A stretch of 9,831 nucleotides of DNA. Origin: Spirochaetaceae bacterium. Its GTDB lineage: Bacteria; Spirochaetota; Spirochaetia; Treponematales; Breznakiellaceae. Numbering within the stretch: the first letter of the stretch is position 1; each line of letters opens with the position of its first letter. The notes under the pieces were generated by a model, which did no database searches, had not been told where the DNA came from, and saw only the letters and a program-made list of their open reading frames with translations. Below, in pieces: positions 1 to 5,501 of this stretch. Location: contig JAITRV010000093.1 of assembly GCA_031288215.1 (NCBI GenBank), forward strand, positions 1 through 9,831, in the 5' to 3' direction. The position numbers were made by a program, and so were the translations under genes.

Positions 1-198
1 AACGAAGACGCCATTGAGACCGCCCGGGCCCTGGCGCTGGCCGAAGGCATCCTCGCGGGCATCTCGTCCGGGGCCGCGGTGTGGGCCGCGCTCAAGATCG
101 CCGCGCGCCCGGACAGCCGGGGCAAAACCATCGTCGTCATCCTCCCCGACTCCGGGGAGCGCTACCTTTCCACCCAGCTTTCAGACCTGGACGAATGA
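1..198 (+). CDS. cysK: Cysteine synthase (O-acetylserine sulfhydrylase), C-terminal part
   Basis: Only the last 65 codons are in the window; the 5' end lies before base 1 and the frame is open from the first base to a TGA at 196-198. The family makes L-cysteine from O-acetylserine and sulfide in the cytoplasm, using PLP (fold-type II). Seen directly: EGILAGISSGAAVWAAL followed by GKTIVVILPDSGERYLST, the characteristic end of CysK-type enzymes. From family knowledge, the serine in the GISSG segment contacts the pyridine nitrogen of PLP. The C-terminus (STQLSDLDE) ends where CysK proteins normally do, so this end is intact. Related fold-type II enzymes such as CysM or cystathionine beta-synthase cannot be fully excluded from 65 residues, but ISSGAA with LPDSGERYLST fits CysK best. 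It converges on the exonuclease gene with only 15 bases between the stops, and I see no clear terminator hairpin there. Confidence 0.9.
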   Translation, partial: NEDAIETARALALAEGILAGISSGAAVWAALKIAARPDSRGKTIVVILPDSGERYLSTQLSDLDE

Positions 199-213
199 CG
201 GGGCCCTCAGCCG

Positions 214-768
214 CTATAACGATCCCGGCTTCAGGCGGGCGGCAGCGAGCAGTTCCCCCACATGAACGCAGGCGTATTGCTCCGCCGCTTTGCGGGCGAT
301 GACCCCGCAGGTTTGAGCGTCCGCCAGGGCGTTGTGGGCGTCGTAGGTAATGCCGAAATGTTCCCCCAGGCGGGTCAGGGCGTGGGATTTCAGTTCCGGC
401 CAGGCGGCCCGGGCCAATTGCAGGGTACAAAAGTACCTCAGCGGCGGTACGGGCAGATCATACCAGTCAAGGGCCGCCCGGAGTACGCCCATATCAAAGG
501 CCGCGTTATGGGCCGCCAGGGGCAGATCGCCGATAAAAGGACGGAGGCTGCGGTTCCAAACCTCCGCGAAACTCGGCGCGTCCCGCACATCCTCAACGGT
601 GAGGCCGTGAATGTCGGTAAAGTCAGGGCGGATGTACAGCACCGGCGGGCGTATCAGGGAGTAAAAGGTATCCGCCGCCTTTCCGCCGAGGAATTTGACC
701 AGCCCCACCGAACAGGCGCTTTCCCGTGAGTATTTGGCCGTTTCAAAATCAATGGCAATGAAATTCAT
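214..768 (-). CDS. DnaQ-like DEDDh 3'-5' exonuclease
   Basis: A 184-aa protein of the DEDDh exonuclease superfamily (the DNA polymerase III epsilon and RNase T fold). These are metal-dependent 3'-5' exonucleases acting on DNA or RNA. Motifs seen in order: Exo I IDFETA (D7, E9), the HGLTVEDV helix near 54-61, Exo II AAHNAAFD (H87, N88, D92), and Exo III HNALADA (H145, D150). All four acidic residues and the catalytic histidine are present, so it should be active. The protein is a lone nuclease domain with no polymerase or BRCT part. I chose the ATG at 768 because MNFIAIDFE begins right at the fold and AAAGGAG lies 10 bases upstream. The frame stays open up to 906, but that extension does not resemble the family. 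The exact substrate cannot be told from sequence. It is transcribed divergently from fliW. Confidence 0.87.
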   Translation of the reverse strand: MNFIAIDFETAKYSRESACSVGLVKFLGGKAADTFYSLIRPPVLYIRPDFTDIHGLTVEDVRDAPSFAEVWNRSLRPFIGDLPLAAHNAAFDMGVLRAALDWYDLPVPPLRYFCTLQLARAAWPELKSHALTRLGEHFGITYDAHNALADAQTCGVIARKAAEQYACVHVGELLAAARLKPGSL

Positions 769-863
769 CGCTTTTCCACTCCTTTGGCATCCGTTTTGTA
801 CCGAAGGGAGCTTACCCGCAGGACTCTGAGGAGGCTCACCGCAACAGATAACAAAGCCCCGGT

Positions 864-893
864 AGTATAGCAGGTAAGGAATGACCCTGACCA
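864..893 (-). promoter_or_regulatory. Possible sigma-70 promoter for the exonuclease gene
   Basis: On the minus strand, TGGTCA (888-893, four of six matches to TTGACA) is followed after 18 bases by TATACT (864-869, five of six matches to TATAAT). It would give a leader of roughly 90 bases to the ATG at 768. This is judged by eye only, in a divergent spacer where a promoter is expected. Confidence 0.3.
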
Positions 894-942
894 GCCCCGC
901 CCGCATGGCTTGACCAAAGCCCCTTTTTCCGGGATTCTAGGG

Positions 943-949
943 AAAGGAG
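943..949 (+). promoter_or_regulatory. fliW ribosome binding site with overlapping GGA motifs
   Basis: AAAGGAG six bases before the GTG start of fliW decides that start. It contains AAGGA and adjoins AGGGA (939-943), both of the ANGGA form bound by CsrA in other bacteria. A third GGA is at 932-934, about 14 bases from the one in the Shine-Dalgarno. Binding is not shown; spacing and sequence only make it possible. Confidence 0.7.
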
Positions 950-955
950 AAAGAA

Positions 956-1408
956 GTGAAGGTTGCGACAAAGGCCTATGGGCGTATCGATGTGGATGAA
1001 CGGCAGAAAGTTACCTTTCCCGCGGGTCTTTTTGGATTCGAACAATTCAAGGATTATCTGCTTTTGGACGCGGAACGGCAGCCCTTTTACTGGCTTCAAT
1101 CGGTGGACGCGGAACAGGTCGCCTTTATCCTGATCAACCCCTTCCTGTTCAGGCCCGATTACGAGGTGGATGTGAATGACGGGGAACTCCGGGAGATCGG
1201 CCTGCGGGATCCCAAAACGGCCCTTACCTTTTCGATTGTTACGATCCCGGCGGAAGGCCCCATGACCGCCAACCTCCAGGGGCCCCTGATCATCAACCGG
1301 GAGTCCCGGCTGGGTAAACAGGCGATCCTCACCGACAGCCGGTGGAAGACCAAACATGACATTATGGAGGAACTGGCCTCCGCAAAGCAGCCGGACCAGG
1401 AGAAGTGA
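956..1408 (+). CDS. fliW: Flagellar assembly factor FliW
   Basis: A 150-aa FliW, the usual family length. FliW is a cytoplasmic protein that binds flagellin; when flagellin is exported, freed FliW binds CsrA and lifts its repression of flagellin translation. Seen in the sequence: the family start TKAYGRIDVDE, the segment VTFPAGLFGFEQFKDYLLLD (about 19-38), then FYWLQSVDAEQVAFILINPF (about 44-63), and a later TANLQGPLIINRESRLGKQAIL segment split around 104-125. The start is GTG at 956: AAAGGAG at 943-949 sits six bases before it and the family's conserved N-terminus begins there. It lies three bases upstream of csrA, so the two are almost certainly co-translated. GGA triplets at 932-934, 941-943 and 946-948 around its Shine-Dalgarno resemble CsrA contact motifs, which would allow feedback on this operon (inference). 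Confidence 0.95.
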   Translation: MKVATKAYGRIDVDERQKVTFPAGLFGFEQFKDYLLLDAERQPFYWLQSVDAEQVAFILINPFLFRPDYEVDVNDGELREIGLRDPKTALTFSIVTIPAEGPMTANLQGPLIINRESRLGKQAILTDSRWKTKHDIMEELASAKQPDQEK

Positions 1409-1411
1409 ACC

Positions 1412-1672
1412 ATGCTGATATTATCCAGAAAAGTCAACGAAAAAGTAATGATCGGGGAGGATATCTCTATTTCCATCATAGAAGTCCGGGGGGATCAGGT
1501 ACGGATAGGGGTGGACGCCCCCAAAACGGTAAAAGTTTACCGCCGGGAGGTCTTTGACGCGATCAAGGCGGAAAACGAGGCGGCCCTGGCCTCCGCTCCG
1601 GTATTCCCCGAATTCAACTTTGGAAACGGCCGGAAGGATCCGGAAGCGGGGCCTCCGGTTTCGGAACCTTAA
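1412..1672 (+). CDS. csrA: Carbon storage regulator CsrA
   Basis: An 86-aa CsrA, a dimeric RNA-binding protein that covers GGA-containing leaders and blocks translation. In flagellated Gram-positives and spirochaetes its main target is flagellin mRNA. Seen: MLILSRKVNEKVMIGEDISISI, split here as MLILSRKVNEK and VMIGEDISI, then VRIGVDAPKTVKVYRREVFDAI. The RNA-contact residues known from the family, L4 and R44, are present, as are I14 and N55 in the region I recall as important for FliW control in Bacillus. After about residue 60 there is a 25-residue low-complexity tail ending in PEAGPPVSEP, which makes the protein longer than the 61-residue E. coli CsrA. AGGAG at 1398-1402 lies nine bases before the ATG, inside the end of fliW. 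Its stop overlaps the minus-strand HD-GYP stop by four bases. Confidence 0.96.
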   Translation: MLILSRKVNEKVMIGEDISISIIEVRGDQVRIGVDAPKTVKVYRREVFDAIKAENEAALASAPVFPEFNFGNGRKDPEAGPPVSEP

Positions 1673-2793
1673 TCCCGGTTTTCCTCATAGATGGCGTTAA
1701 AATCGCCGGAGATACAAAGGAACATATTCACCAGGGTCGGATCAAACTGGGTTTCCCGGGCCTTCTCGATCTCCCGGATTGTTTTTTCATGGCTAAAGGG
1801 GGGTTTATAACTCCGTTTCATCCTGAGGGCATCGTAGACATCGGCGATACTGACGATCCGGGCCGACAGGGGGATCATCTCCCCCTCCAACTGGAAGGGA
1901 TAGCCGGTGCCGTTCCAGCGCTCATGGTGGCTCAGGGCAATTTCTTTGGCCATGGGATTGGGATAAGTTGAGAGGATAAAGGCGCCGTTTTTCGTATGCT
2001 CCTTCATGATCGTCCATTCCCAATCGTTTAAGGGCCCTTCCTTGTTCAGGATATCGTCGGGGGTGCCGATCTTCCCCACATCGTGCATGGAGGCCAGAAA
2101 GCCGATATGGTCAATAAAATCGGCGTCGATCTGGTCGTACCCTGCCTTATGGTGGAGCGCTTCCGCCAAGCGCCGGGAATAGTAATTCACCCGGACGATA
2201 TGCCTTCCCGTATCGTTGTCTTTCAGTTTGGATGCCTCCAGGAGGCTCATATAGACGCTTCGGAGAAGCCGTTTATTCTCCTCGGTAACATCATCAAACA
2301 TGATCACGAATTCCCCGGGGTCTTTGCCGCTCAGATCCGCCGCAAAGAGGTAAACCCTGGCGAGAACCGTTACCATATCCTTGAATTTGATCCGGGCGTC
2401 CCCTTTCCAGGAATACCCGTTTTGTCCCTTGATAATCGTATTCCGGATATTCCGGACCGCCTCCACCTCAAAGGATTTGCCGAAGACATCGAAGAAATAA
2501 TTACCCACCATGTTGAGATATCCCGTAAAGAGCCGCTGGCAGGCGGAATTGGCATAGAGGATCCGCAATTCCCTATCAATGGATAAGACCGGAAAAATAC
2601 TATTCAAAAAAGGATGAATCGCCGAGGAAAAATCCGGGGTGCTTTCCCCCTTTTCCGCTTTCACCGGAACAAAAGCTCCCAATTCATCTTCATTTCCGGC
2701 TTCTTCCAAAGCTTCTAATTCATCCACCGGTTCTTTCTGTATTTCTACCATATACAATCCAACTAAAAGTATGGTGAGGATCTGAACAAACAT
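1669..2793 (-). CDS. PAS-like and HD-GYP domain protein, predicted c-di-GMP phosphodiesterase
   Basis: A 374-aa protein from the chosen start. Order: a short hydrophobic N-terminus (FVQILTILLVGLYMV), an acidic linker, a PAS-like sensor region about 63-170 (SIDRELRILYANSACQRLF through EFVIMFDDVT), then an HD-GYP domain about 175-355. Catalytic features seen: GRHIVRV (H198), MHDVGKIGTP (H237, D238), KEHT (H266), HHERWNGTGYP (289-299) and IADVYDAL (D318). The metal ligands and GYP are intact, so it should hydrolyse c-di-GMP to pGpG or GMP; the ligand of the sensor region is unknown. The start is uncertain. ATG at 2793 has AAAGG six bases upstream and is preferred. A TTG at 2829 overlaps the tsaB stop as TTGA but lacks a good ribosome site, and ATG at 2751 has none. 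It is the last gene of the minus-strand block, 32 bases after tsaB, and meets csrA tail to tail. Confidence 0.9.
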   Translation of the reverse strand: MFVQILTILLVGLYMVEIQKEPVDELEALEEAGNEDELGAFVPVKAEKGESTPDFSSAIHPFLNSIFPVLSIDRELRILYANSACQRLFTGYLNMVGNYFFDVFGKSFEVEAVRNIRNTIIKGQNGYSWKGDARIKFKDMVTVLARVYLFAADLSGKDPGEFVIMFDDVTEENKRLLRSVYMSLLEASKLKDNDTGRHIVRVNYYSRRLAEALHHKAGYDQIDADFIDHIGFLASMHDVGKIGTPDDILNKEGPLNDWEWTIMKEHTKNGAFILSTYPNPMAKEIALSHHERWNGTGYPFQLEGEMIPLSARIVSIADVYDALRMKRSYKPPFSHEKTIREIEKARETQFDPTLVNMFLCISGDFNAIYEENRD

Positions 2794-2825
2794 ATCCGGC
2801 CTTTCGATCGTATATCTTGCCGTCC

Positions 2826-3533
2826 TCAAAGAATAAGGGTTACTTCCGCGTCACTTTTTCGTAAATATTCAGGCCCCCTCAACACATCGCTTTCTCTTTC
2901 TAATATAAAGCTTTTTTCCGCTATCTCCAACAGTTCCCTGCCTTTCCCGGTGTTATAGCGCGGATCAACCACGATTCGCTCAGGAAAATGCGGTACCGGC
3001 TGAAGGACTTTTTTTAATTCGTCTTTTATTATATACGCATCCGGGCCGGTAATCAAGAGGGGGCCGGCCTTGGGCGCCCGGGCAATCAGCTCGCCAATCT
3101 TCCCGGCCTCCGCGTCCAGCGGGGGGGAAATCCGCGCGGCCCCCTGAAAGAGGGCGGTAAAATACCGGCCTTTCCGGGCGTCTATCACGGGAAGGACCAG
3201 GCCGGGCCATGCCGAGTGGGAAGCGGCCATACAATCCAGGGTGGGGACGGAAACCAGGGGGAGGGCCAGAGCCAGGGCCAGGCCCTTGCCCACGGAGAAG
3301 CCTATCCTCAGGCCCGTAAAGGAGCCGGGCCCCCTCATACAGGCGATGAGTTCCAGATCCTCCCGGTTCAGGCCCGCGGTTTTTAAGAGCATATCCACCC
3401 CTTCCATGAGGGATTCGGAATGTTTGAGCCCCGCGTCCATCTCAACATACCAGAGCCCCCGGGATGACGGGGTTTGGGATGAGAGGGCGATAGACAGAAT
3501 TGACGTGGCCGTGTCCACGGCAAGGACCGTCAC
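2826..3533 (-). CDS. tsaB: tRNA t6A37 threonylcarbamoyltransferase complex subunit TsaB
   Basis: A 235-aa TsaB. It is an ASKHA-fold protein without catalysis of its own that pairs with TsaD (and TsaE) to transfer threonylcarbamoyl to A37 of ANN-decoding tRNAs in the cytoplasm. Seen: VLAVDTATS at the N-terminus (3-11), the signature GPGSFTGLRIGFSVGKGLA (68-86), VIDARKGRYFTALFQ (116-130) and a C-terminal PEYLRKSDAE (221-230). Length fits the family. The start is GTG at 3533: GGAGG at 3541-3545 lies seven bases before it, the conserved VTVLAVD begins there, and the GTG overlaps the tsaE stop as GTGA, so the genes are translationally coupled. The frame is open a further 44 codons upstream but that part lies inside tsaE in another frame and has no family character. 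No tsaD is in this window. Confidence 0.93.
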   Translation of the reverse strand: MTVLAVDTATSILSIALSSQTPSSRGLWYVEMDAGLKHSESLMEGVDMLLKTAGLNREDLELIACMRGPGSFTGLRIGFSVGKGLALALALPLVSVPTLDCMAASHSAWPGLVLPVIDARKGRYFTALFQGAARISPPLDAEAGKIGELIARAPKAGPLLITGPDAYIIKDELKKVLQPVPHFPERIVVDPRYNTGKGRELLEIAEKSFILERESDVLRGPEYLRKSDAEVTLIL

Positions 3534-3979
3534 GGGCTTTCCTCCGCGGGAAAATCGGCGGCGGTCAGGGCCGGGATACGGATGATCCGCTTTTCCTCCC
3601 GGAGGATGCGGATCTCGACGGTGATCGCGGCAGGGGGAATGGATTGGGGGAGCAATTCGCTCCATTCGACCACCGAAACCCCCGGGCCGTACAAAAAATC
3701 CTCCCCTCCCAGGGCAGTAAAATCATCGTCCCCCTGAAGCCGGTAGGCGTCTATATGGTAGAAGGGGAATTTCCCCCGGTATTCGGAAATAATGGTATAG
3801 GTGGCGCTGGTGAGTTCCTCGGCGACCTCCAGCCCCCGGGCGATTCCCTTGGTAAAATAGGTCTTCCCCACCCCAAGCCCTCCCCGGAGGGCGACGACGC
3901 TGCCGGGGCCCAGGAGCCGGGCGAGCCGTTCCCCCGCGGCGATGGTATCTTCCGGGGAGGATGAGATGAATTCAACCAG
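3530..3979 (-). CDS. tsaE: tRNA t6A37 biosynthesis ATPase TsaE, apparent CTG start
   Basis: A 149-aa TsaE if read from CTG at 3977-3979. TsaE is a small P-loop ATPase needed with TsaB and TsaD for the t6A37 cycle. Seen: SSSPEDTIAAGERLARLL (7-24), Walker A RGGLGVGKT (32-40; K39, T40), TSATYTIISEY (57-67, matching the family TSPTFTLVNEY), FYHIDAYRL (73-81) and VVEWSEL (103-109). The start is odd: no ATG, GTG or TTG lies in frame between the GTG inside the Walker A motif (3869-3871) and a TGA at 4019-4021. CTG at 3979 has AAAGGAG (3986-3992) six bases upstream and gives the normal family length. It overlaps the end of the preceding gene by eight bases. An automatic caller would start at 3871 and lose the Walker A glycines. 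A sequence error is the main alternative. Confidence 0.88.
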   Translation of the reverse strand: MVEFISSSPEDTIAAGERLARLLGPGSVVALRGGLGVGKTYFTKGIARGLEVAEELTSATYTIISEYRGKFPFYHIDAYRLQGDDDFTALGGEDFLYGPGVSVVEWSELLPQSIPPAAITVEIRILREEKRIIRIPALTAADFPAEESP

Positions 3980-4235
3980 GGAGGTCTCCTTTATCGTCCA
4001 TTTGCATGACCAGGGTTTTCAGTTCCCGAATGAGGGGCGTCAGGGGGTAATCAACCGGTTCCGCCAGGGAAAGGGATATTTCCTTAAAACCGGTGGCCTT
4101 GGTTTCAATCATAAAATCAATACGCCGGTCTATTTTCTGATTGAGTAATTCAAGGATCACGACCCCTGAAAAGTGCCGGCGATAGTAGAGGGGAACGTCT
4201 TTTCTTACGATGTTCTTGATTTGAAGTATTTTCAT
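3972..4235 (-). CDS. Hypothetical 87-aa protein upstream of tsaE
   Basis: I do not recognise this family. The 87-aa protein runs from ATG at 4235 to TGA at 3972-3974. It starts MKILQIKNIVRKDVPLYYR and has an amphipathic middle (VVILELLNQKIDRRIDFMI), then FKEISLSLAEPVDYPLTPLIRE. It is basic near the start and acidic at the end, with no signal peptide, no clear membrane segment and no cysteines. Predicted soluble and cytoplasmic. It is likely real because its codon use and composition fit the neighbours, and its stop is overlapped by eight bases by tsaE, whose Shine-Dalgarno lies in its last codons, so the two look coupled. The upstream ribosome site is weak (CAGG about 10 bases before the ATG). 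The 141-base spacer before it separates it from the PilZ gene. Context suggests a role near motility or merely co-transcription with tsaEB; no function can be given. Confidence 0.72.
   Translation of the reverse strand: MKILQIKNIVRKDVPLYYRRHFSGVVILELLNQKIDRRIDFMIETKATGFKEISLSLAEPVDYPLTPLIRELKTLVMQMDDKGDLPG
3986..3992 (-). promoter_or_regulatory. Ribosome binding site deciding the tsaE CTG start
   Basis: On the minus strand AAAGGAG lies six bases before the CTG at 3977-3979. It falls inside the last codons of the 87-aa gene. Its strength and spacing are as good as those of tsaB and fliW, and no standard start codon follows it in the tsaE frame until position 3871, which is too far away to use it. 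Confidence 0.65.
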
Positions 4236-4286
4236 CGATATCGTACCTGAACTGATTTTATCGCAGGAACCTGAAGGGTCTGCGCC

Positions 4287-4317
4287 AAAATAACATGACC
4301 CGCCGGCCGTGTTATTT
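4287..4317 (-). terminator. Possible terminator after the PilZ gene
   Basis: An inverted repeat, AAATAACA (4288-4295) and TGTTATTT (4310-4317), gives an eight-pair stem with a 14-base GC-rich loop. On the minus strand it ends in four T. It lies 60 bases past the PilZ stop. The stem is AT-rich and the T run short, so termination may be partial; a processing site or operator is also possible. Confidence 0.4.
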
Positions 4318-4376
4318 CTTCATGAGAATATACGTCATGAGCATAAAACATATGACATTTTATCCGCGGATAGCCC

Positions 4377-5495
4377 CTAATTATCATGATAATTAAAAAC
4401 CATCGCATTTATCATATTCCAGGTCCTGCGGGGAACCTTGAGGAATTTTATATGCATCACCGTGGCGAAGCCGTTCTGGTTTATCCTCAGAACCTGGCCA
4501 AGCACGGCTAAGCCCCGTTCCCGGGGCTGATTGATCTCTATTTTCAACTGGGAACCGACGGGAGCCCCCGAATCCTTTATGGCACAGCCCCCTATGGAAA
4601 TATCCGTGATCTGCCCGATAAGCTTCTTACGGCTCACGATCATCTTCTGTTTTTTTTTGAAGCGGGATTTGGTATCTTCAATACGAATCAGATAATAAAC
4701 GCATTGGATCTCGATTTGTTTGCGCCGAAATTGCCGCCGGCTCATATATTTGATCTGGGATGAATGGGCCAACTCCAGTTTTAACCCCCCGGCGGTCTCG
4801 GCGGTTTCCATGATCCTGGTATCGAAAGAAATACTCTGGCTGGATTGGGTGAACGATAGGGTTTCCTTGGCCCCCTTAGTGAGTTGGGAGGAATCCTCTT
4901 GTTGAGTGAGGGGACCTTCAAGGACCAGGTGTTCCCCCTTGGCTGAAGCCACCTGTACCGGATAGCTCACCAGCGAGGTGTTGAGGACCGCCATGGTATG
5001 TTCCGCTATCTGGGTCGTGGAACTTATCGTCTGCGCCTCTCCCTGAAGGATATCCAGCACATTTCGCAGGGAAAACAATTGGGTAATTTTCTGCTCGGCC
5101 TCCGCCTCGTTTTCCGTGTTCCGGCTGATGTCCTTATAGGTCCGCTTAAAACACCGGTCCATGAGATCGGGATTCTTCATAATCCGGGAAAGATCGGTCA
5201 CCCCGTTAGCTTTGAAAACCTCCCCCAGAATTTTGGTTTGCTTCCAGTTTAAGTGGTAGTACCGGGCTACCCGATGGAGGGCAAACCCGCTGAAGGACCG
5301 GGAGCCTGTTCCGCCTCTCCCCCTCAAACCGGAGGAACCGGTACCGTTTTTGGCGAGGTTCAGCATGAAAACGATCAATACCCCCCCCGCCAAACAAACC
5401 AGGATGATGACCGCCCCCAGGGGATCATCGTCCTTAAAGTATCGAACATTGTTCTGGAGGAGGTTCACGGATAGAACGGGGAAAATCCTTTCCAT
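4377..5495 (-). CDS. Membrane-anchored PilZ domain protein, predicted c-di-GMP receptor
   Basis: A 372-aa protein. One membrane segment at about 27-47 (GAVIILVCLAGGVLIVFML) follows a short N-terminus, then a Gly/Ser/Arg-rich linker (about 50-70). A helical region of about 71-170 and a YcgR-like beta region of about 175-245 follow, and a PilZ domain lies from about 252 to 365. The c-di-GMP signature is present in two parts: RRQFRR (253-258, giving RxxxR) and DISIGGCAI (298-306, the D/NxSxxG motif). It should therefore bind c-di-GMP, and the overall plan resembles YcgR-type brakes that act on flagellar motors, here tethered to the membrane. The RxxxR and DxSxGG motifs are seen; motor action is inference. 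ATG at 5495 has GAGGAG nine bases upstream. The gene starts six bases after the 282-aa gene ends, so they form one operon with fliD. Confidence 0.87.
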   Translation of the reverse strand: MERIFPVLSVNLLQNNVRYFKDDDPLGAVIILVCLAGGVLIVFMLNLAKNGTGSSGLRGRGGTGSRSFSGFALHRVARYYHLNWKQTKILGEVFKANGVTDLSRIMKNPDLMDRCFKRTYKDISRNTENEAEAEQKITQLFSLRNVLDILQGEAQTISSTTQIAEHTMAVLNTSLVSYPVQVASAKGEHLVLEGPLTQQEDSSQLTKGAKETLSFTQSSQSISFDTRIMETAETAGGLKLELAHSSQIKYMSRRQFRRKQIEIQCVYYLIRIEDTKSRFKKKQKMIVSRKKLIGQITDISIGGCAIKDSGAPVGSQLKIEINQPRERGLAVLGQVLRINQNGFATVMHIKFLKVPRRTWNMINAMVFNYHDN

Positions 5496-5501
5496 GGCGG
5501 G

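Larger units (their letters stand above)
769..955. other. Divergent intergenic region between exonuclease and fliW
   Basis: This 187-base spacer separates two outward-reading genes and must carry both promoters unless transcription enters from elsewhere. A minus-strand candidate is listed separately. For fliW the best plus-strand candidate is TTGACC at 910-915 with GATTCT 17 bases later (933-938). That would start transcription inside the Shine-Dalgarno sequence, so I do not call it. No match to the flagellar sigma-28 pattern (TAAA, about 15 bases, GCCGATAA) was found. Short open frames here have no recognisable protein character. Confidence 0.5.

Noticed and set aside
262..729. 155-codon plus-strand frame opposite the exonuclease gene
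   Set aside because: The minus strand carries all DEDDh motifs; the plus-strand protein has no family features or convincing ribosome site.
910..938. TTGACC and GATTCT as a fliW promoter
   Set aside because: The -10 is poor and the transcript would start within the ribosome binding site.
765..971. 68-codon minus-strand frame across the exonuclease-fliW spacer
   Set aside because: It overlaps both the exonuclease start and the fliW start and looks like translated spacer.
1640..1658. CCGGA and TCCGG hairpin at the end of csrA as a terminator
   Set aside because: Only five pairs, inside the coding region, and followed by just three T.
2083..2586. 167-codon plus-strand frame opposite the HD-GYP gene
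   Set aside because: It is a shadow of conserved PAS-like and HD-GYP coding sequence on the minus strand.
4259..4270. CGATAA within TGCGATAA on the minus strand as a flagellar sigma-28 -10 element
   Set aside because: Six of eight bases match GCCGATAA, but there is no TAAA-like -35 about 15 bases upstream.
4327..4332. TATATT on the minus strand as a -10 for the 87-aa gene
   Set aside because: No good -35 lies 16-19 bases upstream, and the start point would fall just before the 4287-4317 inverted repeat that may itself terminate.
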